64,000 nt of DNA from Callipepla californica brunnescens (taxonomy: Eukaryota > Chordata > Aves > Galliformes > Odontophoridae), in the NCBI GenBank assembly GCA_023055505.1, contig JALIRH010000027.1:4042501-4106500 (forward strand), read 5' to 3'. The position numbers and the translations under genes were made by a program. The notes beneath the pieces were generated by a model that saw nothing but the letters and a program-made list of their open reading frames with translations, was not told the origin of the DNA and made no database searches. Every line of letters starts with the position of its first letter. Position 1 is the first letter of the stretch. Positions 35,667-49,421 of this stretch are shown piece by piece.

Positions 35667-38600
35667 GTCACAAAGGTGGTTGGAATGTTTTAATCTCGGG
35701 GAATTTCTCAGATGGAGGGGAAGAAGTGTTAATGAAAGAGGAGGAGGAACAAAGAAGGGAGTAACTAGAAAATAGTTTTGATGGTTACCTATGATGAAGT
35801 TCATGTTTTCGGTTGTTTTGTTGGAATAAGTTCTGAATACTTTAAAACAAAGCAATGAAGCAACCTGAAACGCTGCTCCTTCTGCGAATCTTTGAAATCA
35901 CCGAGAAATGGTCTTTTAGTGAAGCTGCTTTCATTTATTTTCTTATCTCGCAATGATGCTGCAGAAACAGCTTCTCCTGCTGTATTTTGTCACTTGAGCG
36001 CCTGTTTGTCAGACTAAGAACAGCACAAGTATCAGAAAGTGGAAAATGATAAGGGTTTAGCACTCTTGTGGAAAGCTTGGCTCAATTTTTTATTTATTTA
36101 TTTTTTTTTTGTCTGTCTCTAATGCATGCGAGGAGGTGCGTATCAGCGTGGGCTTTCAGTGTGCTGAAAGGGCATTGTTCTGATCAGCAGTGAAATGCTG
36201 CATCACGATAGTGAGGTCTGGGGGAGCATCCTGTCCCTGGCAAATGGAATGAGCTGGGGAGGAAAAAAGGGATGTGTGAAAGCTTCCTAAATCTAGATGA
36301 AGTGGGGACTAGAGTCGTGGGCAGGAAGTCAGGAGTCAGAGCCTAGTGAAGCCTATTAAGATGGAAAAAGTGAAGTAATCCCCTACAGTAGGCTATTCAG
36401 GTCTGAGAACAGTGAAGTAGGAAAGGCAAATAGGACAGGGAGATTGAAATTCAGATGAAATTCAAGGGTCTCTGTGCAGCAGCTGTAGATCGTGTCTGGC
36501 AAAGCAAGTGTTTATTTGGACAATAATAGCCTTGATGCCTCCTGATAAAACCATCTCCTTGCACTTCAATCCATAATGCTGCCAAAGGTTTCCTTAAGCG
36601 TTCCCTTCTTCTGGGATGTAAACCAATCTCTGCCCCAGCGCCGGGGCTGTCATTGTGTATGGAGAGCGGAAGGGGGTATGAAAATGATTTCCCTTAAAGT
36701 GGGCAGGCAGCAAGAAGAAGGAAAAGAAAGGCGGAAGGGTCAGTCTTTTGTTACTTTTCTTTTTTATCCACATCTTTAATTATTTCCTTGGAAAAACAAA
36801 CTAAGCTATAGATCCTGGGCTTCTGAGGAAACAACAGAGGAAGCAGCCTGTTTTCTGAAGCCCCCTTGCCATGTGGTTGCTGCTGTGTGCCTTTTGTCTC
36901 ACTGGTTTCCTGAACATGGATGGAAAGCGTGTCCCTTTCACAATCCAGCCTCACTTCTCTGCCACCATCCCGCTCCCTTGCCTGCCTTTGTACAGTTGAT
37001 AGGAGAAAGGAACCAGCTGCAAAAAAGCCTTTTCATGTCTATCATGCTCCTTGACCCCCCTTCAACACCTTCTCATGTCTATTGGGATTTTCACGATTTC
37101 TAATGTTACTCAATGGCAAGCTCCTTCTTGCCCTGAACTTGAGGGGGATTTAGTTGGCTACACAATTTTAGTACAGCTTTTAAGGAGAGAAAGAGATCTC
37201 TGATCAGTTTTCTCCTCTGCTAAGAAATTTAGCTCAGGGTTCCCAGAATAGAATCATCTGAAAAACTGGTAAACCGGTATTGAGTTTTAAGACATGAATG
37301 AATTAAAACAAGTCTTGTCTTCAGGTTTAAACTCAAATATAGAAATTTGTAAGATGTGGATGAGTATCAAAAGCAAATTCCACACTGTGCTTGGCTGCCT
37401 TGTAAAGTGCTAGGAGCCTTCAATTAAATTCAGCATTTTTTTTTTTTATTTATTGTAAAATAATAACAGCTGCAGAATTCTCAGTTCATGGTGGAGAGTG
37501 GAGCAAGATGAAAGAAGTTCTGGATGGCACAGAGATGACTGTTCTATCATTTATCTTTAAGTTACAGCACTACTGGAAATGACCAGATAAGGCTGCTTTA
37601 TAGAGGAATCTGAAAGAACATAGAAAAGTATTCATTACTGTAACGTTAAATATTTTCCTATGACTGCCAACTGTCCTTCAGACTTTTTATTTGTTGTTTT
37701 TTTTAATCCCACAACAGGAATGTTTGAGTGGGAGGAAAAAGAAAATGCTTTTTTTCAGAGCTTGTATTTGGGAAGAAGGATGGTTTTGAATTAAACCACC
37801 TAACAACCTTGATGAAACTTTCTCAAGGGGTGAATGTAATTTAAATCTAGAAGGCAATCCTTGATTCTGTAGATTGATGTCGAGAAGACTGAAGTTCAAC
37901 CCTGTTGCCTCCTACCAATGTCTGTCTAGCTAGAACATCACAATTAGAAAGGTTTCTGCTCTTGATCTGAAGACAGAAGATCAATTCCTTAATAGTCCCC
38001 TTTGCTAATTGCACTCAGTAATCATTTTCTGCCTAGATTTAGGCTTATTCAGCAACTGGTGCTTCTTTGTGAAGGTATTTTCACAGTGGTATCGTGCTAG
38101 TTCTCAGCCCTCTTTGACAAACCTAAGGGTTTCTCAGGGTGTCTGAGTTTTTGCACTTCTTCCCTGACTTCTTCCCTGAACCCTCTGCAGCTTTTTGCTT
38201 CACATCTGTTTCAAAATCTGGATAACAGAATGGGATCAATCTCCCCAACACTCACCAAGAATGTACGTAATAAAAAAGACACAGGCCACATTGCAGGAAA
38301 GCCGTCAACACACAGCAGTGACCAATATATAATATATCAACCTGAGCTGCAGAGATCTAAGCTTTATTTAGTGTCTTTTATGAGCTGTTGCTACGGAAAT
38401 GGATCTCCTGAAATAAAAGCTGTGGTCATTGATGGTCTATATTCAGAAAGTATCAGTGGAACTGTTCTGAATATACGCTCAAATGGGAGAAACTAAGGAA
38501 AAGAAGGGATAAAATAGCCTTGCTGTTTTCCATTTATAATGTGCTATCGTTCTTTTCTAATCAGTGCTCAAAAAGTTATCAGAGGTCTTACAGGATAGTT

Positions 38601-41600
38601 AGTTCTGTGCAGGTTTGTCTTGTGTGAATGTTTTTTTGCGTTTTGGTTTTGGCTCCTCTCTTGGCTGGGAAGTCTGTTAGCATTTTTCGTGTGTCTATTA
38701 TTCATAAGATCCACCAGTCATTCATCCAGTCTAAAGCTGGGCTCTGCCGTGGGGTTTCTTGTTTAGTCTGTTGAGGTATAACTCGGATCCGTCTTTCCTT
38801 TCAGCTGAAGCTGGCCATCATGGCTGGCTAAGCTGGCGGAACGGTAAATGACAACTGTTACAAACGGTTGCTGGTGGTTCCTTGGACACCCAGAGAGTTG
38901 CATGAATTGAACTGGGCAGGATGTTTCTGGCTGCTTGACATTATTTCCATCACATGTCTTTGTAGGTAACTGACAAATATACTTAAAGAACCACTGCCTC
39001 TTCCAACTAAGATGAGCAAAGACTGTTAAAATACATTGCATATTTCCCCTACCGCAGTATTTCCCTTTCCGTTTTTGTTAGTGACAAAAATACTTTCGTT
39101 AAAAGCAGGAGGATGTCCTTCCCTTCTCTAACCATCTGTACCTATTTTATAGCAAAGTAGAGACTAAATCTGAAACTGGAGCAGTTATTGTCTGTATTTC
39201 ATAATGCTAGTTGAATTTGTCATATTTCTTCTGCACATATCCAGTTTCTGACTCTTATTGGTGCGGTATTTGGGTTACTTGGATTTCTGAAAACCAGTCT
39301 AATGGAAATAAAACGTCCATTAAATATTATCATATAAATTAAATGAAAGGATTCATCCCTACTTGCCTGGAATTATTACTTCAGTGTTAAAGCTGATACA
39401 GAAAATCTGTCACTTCACTTCAGGAGCTGGTCCAAAACAGGAGGCGTCAATATAAAGTTTGGCACTTTTTTTAATAACCCAAAATACACTAGAGACAAAT
39501 AATCTGCAGTTTTCACCTTCACATTGTTAGTGAATTGTGGGTTTGGACTTCACAAATGTTAGCACAACTTCCAGCATGTGTATGGAATAATCCAGCAAAG
39601 AAATTGGCCCTGACCATCATCAGAGTAGTGAGAAAACAAACACAAGTGGATTAACATAATTGCTTAATCAACAGCATTCAATGAAGGGTCTGCAAGTGTG
39701 CTGAATTAATCATCTCATTGTGAGGTGCATTATAAGTAATGAACATAATGAGAACTTTGCACAGCTGGGAACTATTTTAATCCATTAACAAGCAAAATAA
39801 ATAGGTCTTGAAAAATAACTTTTTTACCCTGTAGCTAGCTTTGAATTTTGAGGTTAATTTCAGAGGAGTTAAGAGGAATCATCTTCTAAACCTTCTGCCT
39901 GTTTGACTAAGAATGATAGTTCCCTTCAGCCAGCATCAGTGGGCTTTACATTTTATTGGCCATTGTAATATGCTAGTAAAATCTGTGTGCTTTCACTGGG
40001 ATTGCTGCATGAAATACTCTGCTTATTGAGCTGATGCTATACAGTCAAATCCCTCCATTCATTATGATGTTGCTGGAGGTGGGGATCTGTGGGGAGGTGT
40101 GAATGTGTCTTTTCTTCCTCCCTGTGTCCTGTCTTAGACTAAAAGAGTGGTGGCCTTTGCCTTGGCGTTTCTGCACACTAGATGGATGCACTTTCCATCT
40201 CTAACTTAAATGTTCCAGATATTATACTGTTTAGATGGACTGATTTGCTTGGAAAGTATAGATTTGGACGTGGAAACAAAGTCACTGCAAATACCCCATG
40301 AGTGTTTGAAGACAACCTGAGTTTGATGCTCTGTGTTGCACAGTCTTTCGAATGGTGGTGGTGTTTTGGGTCCCACAAATATTCCTTTCACACCAGCTGT
40401 GACTGCTGCAATCTTGCTAATTTGACTCAGCTCAATGTGTGAGAATTTATTGTACTGTTTTGTAGAGTCTGACGTCTTCAAAGGAAATATTTATCCACAG
40501 TCATCACTGACCTGTGATGACTCAATCAATTGCAGACTGGCAAGAAAAACCAACTTACTCCAAGGGATTTAGGAGACAAAGTGTTCCCTTCTGACTATAA
40601 CTAATACATCTCTGTCCCAGCCCTCAAGGGTCACTGTTGGAGAGCTATGCAAGCATCATCTTCCCCATTCCAGCTGGCCACTATTTCACTAAGTTTTGTC
40701 CATTTCATATGGACATATTAAATACGTACAATATTCTCTTAACTTTTCTAATAGAGTTTTTTTCTTATAAACCAAGACAAAGCATATTGAACCAGGGTAA
40801 AGCAAGTAATTATCAGCATGCTATGTGGTTTTGGCAAGCATAACCGAGGGTAATTTTCTTATCAGTAGACATACTCCAAATCTGTGTTGTCTCCACTGTG
40901 TGATGTATTAAATATTATAAAACTCCTGAACTGATTCTCATTGTCCTTATCAGCTCTATGTCAGTCTTTTCCCCTTCCTTAAGTGGGTTGTTCAGAAAGG
41001 GATGCTGTCCAGTTTGGAAATGCTTGAGAAAAATACTTCATGCATGAGCTTGGAAACAAAACAGAATTACATCTTGGTCATCACATCCTAATTTCAATAG
41101 CCAGATGAAAATTGAAGGAGGAAAGAATATCTTTGTTTGCCAATGATTGCTGAACAAAAAGCTTCAATAACTGGAAGACTAAAAATGCTTATAAATAATC
41201 TATTCTTAATAAATAATTTGCTTATTGGCTATAAATGCATATGTAATGAGTACTTTCTCAGAACATGTTTATGGCTTTCATAGATGCATTGGCTTTGGAG
41301 GGCACGCATGCTTGATTAAAGGAAGAACATATTCTGTGTTAGTTTTGTGGGATCTTTCACTCTGAGAAAATGCTTTCTTTACAACCCTTCCTTGCAATTT
41401 CAATCCTGGTATGTGGTATAAGCACTTTTCCCACTGAAGTCAGGTTGTATAGATGACACCAGCATTCATGTAAAGATGTATTATTGGGGTCAAGTTCTTA
41501 ATGAAGTTGGAATTAAAAAAATAAAATAAAAAATGGTGTTTGCACAAAGTGCAAAAGAGGATTTTTAACATCTGAGTCTCTCTAAAAATTAGTCTTCCCC

Positions 41601-42685
41601 TAGCTTTTGCAACTTCAGCACCTGCAACTTAAGTAACAAAAACTAGGTGTGAAATTTGGCATTTGAACAACACTTTTAGCTTTGCAGCTATCCTCGAGGT
41701 TTTAAAATTTATTTTAATTTTACTTTAGAACAAAGTCCAAACTTGTAAAATATTCTCACAGAAGAGAATTATGTCAAACCATATGTTTTGGGATGGAAAG
41801 AGACAGTTTATATGTGCTGCATTTCATTTTTCTCTGTGACTTGGAAAGGCAAGGCTGGAAGGTTTTTTTTTTTTTTTTTTTCCCCATAAGGTTTTTAATT
41901 AAACTGGGATGTCTTCTCTAAACGGTTAGACTTGGCGAACTATAATATTTTCATAAGAGGACGTTTAGTGAAATGTCATTTAGTAATCTCTAGTACTCTG
42001 TTCTAAAAATAGGGGTGAAATTAACATATACAGTAGTAATGTGCAACTTACCGCATGAAAAATTATACTTGTGCTTCTTTTCATAATCAGGTTTTCTGTA
42101 TAGAAATAGCTGAGTGACTGTCTTAATGAGCTTAGGCTAAAAGCATTTTCTGCAATTAAATCTTAATGCTCTTTTATTTAAACATAACAGGGAAAGATGA
42201 GAAAATGTCTATAGAGAGCAGCTATAACATTTTCTTCTACTATACGTCAAAGAAATTAAAGACTGTTAGCCTAAATTTCATTCTTTGTGGTACTCTGACA
42301 TTAAACTCATATGAAACTTGTCCTGGAGAGCAAATGACCAAATAATCTCAGCAGAAACAATATACTAAAGCCATAATTATTGTAAATGTAAGGTACTTGG
42401 TCCATTTAATGTGCTGTGTTCATTAAAATCAAAGGCAAGTATTAAACTAGCTTACAGAAGTGCCTGACTACTGATAGTAAGGATATTAAATATTTGTTTT
42501 GAAAATTGGTTAATTAAGGCTGACCAACAACAGTTCTTTGTGTGTTATGTGAAGGAGAAAGTGTCCTCTGATTTCTTGATACTGAGGTCTCTTCTACAGA
42601 TGATGAGACTTGTGAAAATTACTGTTAATCTGCATAAACTATGCATGTCTATGGCTAATGTGCTGGACAGTGACACGTTATTCAA
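35667..42685. other. Non-coding stretch
   Basis: No phased exon chain and no transposon beyond the flanking CR1 copies. It contains AT-rich patches near 41.1-41.3 kb and a sequence rich in homeodomain-type TAAT cores at 39.59-39.80 kb, noted as a finding. Confidence 0.55.
41863..41881 (+). repeat. Poly-T run (19)
   Basis: A T homopolymer followed by CCCC. No retroposon body is visible. Confidence 0.9.
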
Positions 42686-43830
42686 ATCATAGATTCATAG
42701 ATTCATAGATACATTAGGTTGGAAAGGACCTACAAGATCATCTAGTCCAACCTTCCTCACACCACCATCCCTACCCACCAAGCTACTAAATCAAATCCCT
42801 CAGCACCTCATCTAAACGCTTCTTGAACAGTGCTAGGGACGGTGCCTCAACCACCTCCCTAGGCAGGCCATTCCAGTGCCGGACCACTCTCTCAGAGAAA
42901 AAATTTTTCCTCAAGTCTAATCTAAATCTTCCCCGGCACAACTTGTGGCCATTCCCTCTCGTCCTGTCATTAGTTACCTGGGAGAAGAGGCCGACCCCCT
43001 CCTTACCACAGCCTCCCTTCAGGAAGTGGTAGAGTGCAATGAGGTCTCCTCTGAGCCTCCTTTTCCCCAAACTAAACAATCCCAGCTCCTTCAGCCGCTC
43101 CTCGTAAGACCTGTGCTCCAGACCCCTCACCAGTTTTGTTGCCCTTCTCTGAACACGCTCCAGCGCCTCGATGTCTCTCTTGTAGTGAGGGGCCCAAAAC
43201 TGAACACAGTACTCGAGGTGCGGCCGCACCAGAGCTGAGTACAGGGGGATGATCACCTCCCTGCTCCTGCTGGCCACACTATTCCTAATACAGGCCAGGA
43301 TGCCATTGGCCTTCTTGGCCACCTGGGCACACTGCCGGCTCATGCTGAGCCGAGTATCAACCAACACCCCCAGGTCCTTTTCCTCTATACACTCCTCAAG
43401 CCATTCTGCCCCAAGCCTATAGCATTGCATGGGGTTATTGTGGCCAAAGTGCTGGACCCGGCACTTGGCCTTATTGAACCTCATCCCATTGACCTCAGCC
43501 CAACTGTCTAGCCTATCCAGATCCCGCTGAAGGGCCTCCCTACCCTCAGGCAGATCGACACATCCTCCCAACTTGGTGTCATCCGCAAACTTACTGAGGG
43601 TACACTCAATCCCCTCATCCAGGTCATCAATAAAGATATTAAACAAGACGGGCCCCAATACCGACCCTTGGGGGACACCACTCGTGACAGGACGCCAGCT
43701 GGACTTGACTCCATTAACCACTACCCGCTGGGCACGGCCCTCAAGCCAATTCTCAACCCAGAGAAGAGTGAACCTGTCCACACCATGGGCTGCCAGCTTC
43801 TGCAGGAGAATACTGTGGGAGACCGTTCAG
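42686..43830 (-). mobile_element. CR1 non-LTR retrotransposon, 5'-truncated copy
   Basis: The element runs on the minus strand from about 43,830 (5' break) to 42,686. The 3' end shows the CR1 hallmark: a short 3' UTR ending in three near-perfect copies of an 8-bp TCTATGAA-type repeat and no poly-A tail. The 5' break falls inside the reverse-transcriptase domain, so ORF1, the endonuclease and the N-terminal RT blocks are missing. Target-site duplications are not obvious, as is usual for CR1. It is much better preserved than the other four copies. Confidence 0.97.
42786..43826 (-). pseudogene. CR1 ORF2 reverse transcriptase, C-terminal part
   Basis: This is the C-terminal part of the CR1 ORF2 polyprotein, which copies element RNA into DNA at the insertion site. 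The open frame has 331 codons from an internal GTG at 43,781 and stays in frame and recognisable for about 15 more codons upstream to roughly 43,826, where a stop marks the truncation edge. RT motifs in order are [11 protein letters not shown] (residues 34-44 of the 331) and the active-site block FADD (residues 65-68, about 43,578-43,589). The thumb and basic C-terminal region (RRATKLV and onward) follow to a TAG at 42,786-42,788. No frameshift or internal stop is seen in this part, which suggests a fairly young insertion. Lacking the endonuclease and first RT blocks, the fragment cannot be an autonomous element. Confidence 0.95.
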
Positions 43831-44698
43831 TTCAGACCAAATCAGTTGCTGGAGGATTCCCACAATTTCAGTAGTTCACTTTTCTCAGGGAAGTCCTGGT
43901 GCAAATGGAAGACTTTGCTATGCGCAACTCAGTTAGGCATCATTGCTCCAAGGTACTATCACCTGAACAGTTTAAAGACCTGTAGGTCTCACGGGGAGAA
44001 CGTGTTTAGTTTAAGCTACTTGGCATTTTCTGCCTCTCAGTGTTGCCAGGAGCATGCACCAACGAATGGGTGGGCCTGGTACTCATTTTCTTTGCCACTC
44101 CCAAAGGACCTCTGAGTTAATAAGGAGCGAAACACAGCTCTCATTTCAGATGGTCCTAAAGCTAACCCTGGATTGCTGTGCTTCTCCTTTTCCCTCTACA
44201 AAACTGCCCCCAGGACATGTGGGTGCAACCTTTGCCCACAGAGCATTCGATCAGAAGGGATCTGATAGTGATTTTGGTGCTCAGTGCTTCTGACAGGCCT
44301 ATGCATACCAGACAGGAACTATGCGGAGTTTCACTCACCACTGCCTTCTGAATATCTGTTGCACGAAGCCTTCAGCATGGCCGAGCTCTCTGCGAACTTT
44401 GTAACAAGATTCCGAGACTTTGTTATTCTCCTTCCCTCAGTTTTTCTTGCCCTCCTCCAGGCCGGCTCCGCCTGTGCTGTGCTTTATCTCAGGGCCGGGC
44501 CTGGCTCTGCTGAGGTCTCTCGAGGCGTTCCTGCCTGGCCCACGTTCACATGGCTGGAAAGCAGGCCTGCCCGGACACTTGGAGCTGAGCTGAGGGCGGG
44601 TATGAAGTCAACAAAGCAGAATATGAAAATAAATAAAAATCCAGTTCAAACAAGCCAGTTACCTCAGTAAATAGTCCCCCCCACCCCCAACCTTTCAG

Positions 44699-44764
44699 GG
44701 CTGCTCAGCAAATCCGAACCGTCTTGTTTTCAAACAACTTGAAGGCGTGATCCTCCAAAAGAAG
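44699..44764 (+). CDS. Isolated exon candidate (66 nt)
   Basis: A C-rich tract ends in CCTTTCAG and the donor is AAG|GTAAGC; both are very strong. Only one frame is open, phase 0 to 0: NPNRLVFKQLEGVILQKK. It lies just downstream of a CpG-richer patch. No neighbouring exon was found, so it could be a pseudo-exon or a non-coding RNA exon. Confidence 0.28.
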
Positions 44765-45600
44765 GTAAGCTGTGAAGTGCTTAATTCAGCTCACACAGAA
44801 ATTACTCAGATATTATTGTGTATCGATGATTCATGATGGCTCTGCTGGAAAATGAAAGCGAAGGAGTCTAATCAATGAAATAATTCAGTCCCTTTGAACT
44901 AGTTCCAGGTCAATTTTTCTTGGCGGTTTTTTCACTTCCTGAATTATACTGACCAAAACCATGAATAATGATCAAAAATTACACGATATACAGAAACCAT
45001 CTGTTAGATAGAAACTGGAAGGATGATGTCATCAGGCTACTTCTAATCTGAAGTTTGTATGTTGCCAGTGGTGATGTCATGAGCTTGGCAACTCGCTGGT
45101 AGAGTTGGTTAAGCGTGAGTAGCAATGCAGTTTTCTCTCAGTTTCTACCAAAAAAATTATTCATGGTTTTATCTATAGGAGAAATGGAAGCACTGTGTGG
45201 ATGTTTTAAGAAACCAGGCCAACACTGTAATTCTTTTAGTGCCAGCTTAATATATCAGAATCAAGCCAAAGTGTCTTGGACTTATGGTTTTCTCCATTAC
45301 AGTTTTAACCTCTAATGTAATTGTTTTTACTTGGTGTTAACCTGGTTAAGTATGCTTCAGACAAGTCAGATGCATTCTAGAATTCTACCACTATTGCCAC
45401 ATAGCATCCTGGGTGTTAAGATCTGATTCCAGGGAAAGCTCCTTCAGATCTTGCATGCAGGATTAAATCCAGCCATTCTGAGTGTAGCAACAAAATTCCA
45501 CATAATACAAATGGGTAGATGTTCTGGGTTGAAATTGTCCTGTTCTCAGTTATAACATAAAATATTATGTTAAGCTGGAGCCAAAGCCTAGGTACCAGGT

Positions 45601-45633
45601 TTTTTTTGTTTGTTTGTTTGTTTGTTTTTAACT
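45601..45633 (+). repeat. (TTTG)n microsatellite
   Basis: T7 followed by six GTTT-type units and a T-rich end. Confidence 0.95.
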
Positions 45634-48600
45634 ATCTACTGTTAACTGCTTCAGGAGTGTAGAATTCAGTTTGATGACTACTGTTGATGGTATTGAAGAT
45701 GCATGAAGATTTGTCCCTTTCAGATATTAGCTACTGTTGCTGCTTTGACATCTGGTTGAAATGAATGCCTCCTCTGGTTGTTCTTCCTTACTGCATGTCA
45801 GAGACCGTGTCTTATGTGATCTAATGGTGTTCAGTTGAATGCATGTGGATAGAGATTATTTTCCATGTCTCATTTTACTGCTGTTGAGCCTGAAACTGAT
45901 CTCTGTAACTTCTAGGAGAAAACACCAGCACTTTAATTTTTAGAAGATAAATTCTTAGTAGTTGATGCTTCAAGGATCCTCCTAAGATCATCTTTAAAAG
46001 GTCTGAGTTTGATTTAAACTTTGTATAAAATTTCACTCAATTTGTGCTTGTTTATTAAGAGGTATAATTTGATTACTGTTGTAAGTGCCTGAAAATATAT
46101 TTCTAGTTAGATGGAGATCTGTAAACAATCAAGTTTCTTATTTTAACATTTTCATTCTGCCTTTAGAGTATCATAAAATAGTAAAGTTTTAGTTTCTTTC
46201 TAAAGGCAATAGTCTCATGTTCATCACACTTAAGGAGAACGCAGTCACAACATCTCGAAGTTCTATTTTTAAACCTTGAATCGACTACTTCTGACCTGAG
46301 TACAAATTCACATCAGATTATATGCAAGAATATATCCCACAGGCTTCCTGGCTGTTACTGAAAAAAACCTGAAAGTGCATTAAAGGAGTTTAATATTGCT
46401 TTAAATGCATTAAGATTGAAATGTAGATGTCTTTAATGTACTGTTTTGTGCACAACAGCTGGATTGAGGGGATTTTGGAAGTATTGTGCTTTGCTATTTG
46501 CCTACTGTTTGTTCTGTAAAGGTTTTCTGTTTTTACAGTATTTTAAAGTGCCGATAGACAACAGGTTTTCAAAAATAATTTCGTTTTATCTGTGACAAAT
46601 GCATGGTCAGACAGTTTTATAAGCAGATTTTTGTCCTCAATGACTGCCACTTTGACAACAGCGGGAGGAATTTCTGCTACCTCTTCAAAGCAATAAGTAA
46701 TGATTTGTGAGCTGTGAATGTCTATCAGCTGATGGCATGATTCTGTTAGGCAGAACTATAATGTGGATATCTCCAAATTGCAGTGAATTACATTTGCCTG
46801 TTACAGAGCCAGTTTCTTTATTTCTCATTTCAAAGCGTTAGGAAGAACTGAAAAGGTCAGTCTTGAACCTGAAGGAAAAGTAGGGCTTTGCTTTTTTCCC
46901 TGAAGAATATCGATTTGCAATTGCTCAGTGAGCTCTGTAGTAAATTCACCATTTTCTGTGCACCCTGCTAAAGCCCAGAAGCATCTAAACTAAGAACTCG
47001 CCACTGAATCACGGCTTTTGTTAAAGTCGTGCTGACTGAAATCTGTGCTCCCACTGCCCTGCTTACCAGATCTCCATGGCAACCTCACAGTTGATGCCTG
47101 CCCAGTATTTTCATTGGCAGCCTATCAAAGCATTTGTGAATGTGCAGAAGTTTGGGGCAGGGGAGCCAATCCATGGTCCCCAGACACTGAGTCCCGAGTC
47201 ATTTCATTGCAGGAAGTCACCGGCTTCCACTGCTCTCAAGCCGTGCAGGGGACAGCATCTTGGTCAGGTTTCTTTTGCCTCCTCTTACAGTGGTTTGTCG
47301 CGTATCCTTCGTAAATACATTTTGTTTTCTAAATAAGAAACATAGCTGGAAGCGAAACCTCAGCTTTTCCCCCTGCATCTCCTCACACTCACAGTCCCCG
47401 ATTTCCACCCATTTTCTATCAAAGGAGCAGATCAGTGGAGATGAATAAACAGAAAAATGGTAACTGCAGAGAACCTTGCTAATATCTATATCCCTAGGGG
47501 GTAATGTTGGTAAACCCTGTCAGATACGTTTATAATTTAATGGAATTTTGACAAATGAAAGTGGCTGTGTGTTTACAAAACAACTTTGTCTGACATTCAC
47601 ACACTCACGTGCTGCTCTGGGTTAGATGAGAGAGATGCCGGAGGGATACTTGCATCGCAACAACCAAACTGTGTCAACAGTCTTGTGTTACATCTGCAGT
47701 ACCGGATCAGATTTGAAAAGAACCTTGACTAGGAAGGAAGCCCAGATTTGTTTTAAGTCTGGCAAGTTTGAAAGACCTGCTTTAACAGCAGTAGAATAAT
47801 AAATACCTTTCAAGCATACTGTATGTTTCAGGGATGCTGTCAGGTTGACTTATGCCCCAAATTGAGATCTTTTTGAAACAAACAAAAACTTTTTAACATT
47901 GTTATTGCAATGAAATATTTAGACTTGCATTTGAAGAGTTTTTCATAGGCGTGGTTAATATATCTGCGTTGACTGAGGTTACTCAGGTAGGTGAAGCTGA
48001 GATAGACATATTTGGACTTAACATTTTAATGCTAAGTAGGAGATAGTAGCACCTTAAGATGTATTTACACACCTAGTAATTCAGAGTGTCAAATTGATGG
48101 CTACTTCCAAATGCTACAGTGGTCAAAATGCTGACACATGGTTTTGGTGGTAAAATGCTGTATGGATAGCCAACTATCAATTAAATAAAGCCCTGCTTTG
48201 ACTGCAGAGTACTCCCCTAACAAAGATAACTCGACTCTAATCCTCCTAATAACTACAGCACCAGATAGCATTATTCTTTTCTTTCCTTTTCCAAAGAACT
48301 TTTATCTTGATTTCTACCACCCAGAAAAATGGGAGAAAGTGCTCATCTTAATTTCCCTTTTTGGAGGAGGGGAGAGAAATATACATCTATAAATCTGTAG
48401 CCCATTCGGGACTTCAAATGCTTCACTTATCTGGTATTGTAAACTTGGAGCTGCGGAGTAATACTCACCAGACAAGTCATAAATCATGACTAAAGACAGG
48501 TGCAATAAATACCAGTGTCAAAAAGTTACAAAGTAAAATTATATTGTTTTGACAAGGCGTCCAGATGCGTTGACAACAGAGCAAGTAAATGGTCTTTCTC

Positions 48601-49408
48601 TGAGAGTCTGTATTAGTGCTGAGGAGGCTGAGGAGGAAAAAAAACCCAAGAAAAATAACCCCGAAGCTTAAAGGCTTATCATGGAAACTAAGTTACTACT
48701 GAAAACACCTAGAACACATCCATTTTCTGCACAGCTCTTCTTTTCTTCCCCCAGTAATCTGTTTTAATGGAGTGCATCTCCTTCTGTGTGCTTTTTTGGT
48801 TTGTTGCCTTTTTAGGTAAACTAATTGATGAAGAAATATTTCTCTGTACGGTGTCCACATGTATTCTTTCAGAGAGCTATCTCCATTGCTGCAGTGGGAT
48901 TTGAACAGCTTTAGTGTATTTAATGCAACTGTTCTGCAGTCTAAATATAAAAAGATGGGAGAGAAAATGTATTTTGGTTTGCTCTTCCTGTTCAAGAATT
49001 CAGGCATGTGCTTAGGTGTCTTCTTGAACATAGCTGGATTACTCTTGTAATTTGCATTAATCTGGGGCTTTCATGACTTTTTGAACTAAGGCCAGAAGTT
49101 ATAGCAACTTACAAGGTTAAAATACAAAACAATTTGTCAAATATCAGGGAGGACTGAATATGAAAGGTGTGTATATATCTATTTTTAAAACCTGACCAAT
49201 TGCCCCAGATTTAAGTTTACCCCAAATTCCCTGTTTGCATGGGATGCTGATAATACACATTCCAGGATCTTGGATTTTTTATTTTTGGGAACACCCATGT
49301 ATTTGACAGAACTCTTTCATGATGTTTTCAACAGAGTATTCTTGCAAAATTCTAGCAACAGTTTTGGAGTTAACCTTGTGATATGCCTGGATTTTAGTAT
49401 TAAATATT

Positions 49409-49421
49409 GGGGGGGGGGGGG
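49409..49421 (+). repeat. Poly-G run (13)
   Basis: An uninterrupted G homopolymer after ATATT. Runs of this length are rare in vertebrate DNA and are prone to sequencing length errors. Confidence 0.9.

Noticed and set aside
42823..43238. Plus-strand frames of 69 and 97 codons
   Set aside because: Antisense shadows of the CR1 ORF2 fragment.
43573..44115. 180-codon plus-strand open frame
   Set aside because: Largely antisense to the CR1 reverse-transcriptase coding region; open frames opposite GC-richer coding DNA are common.
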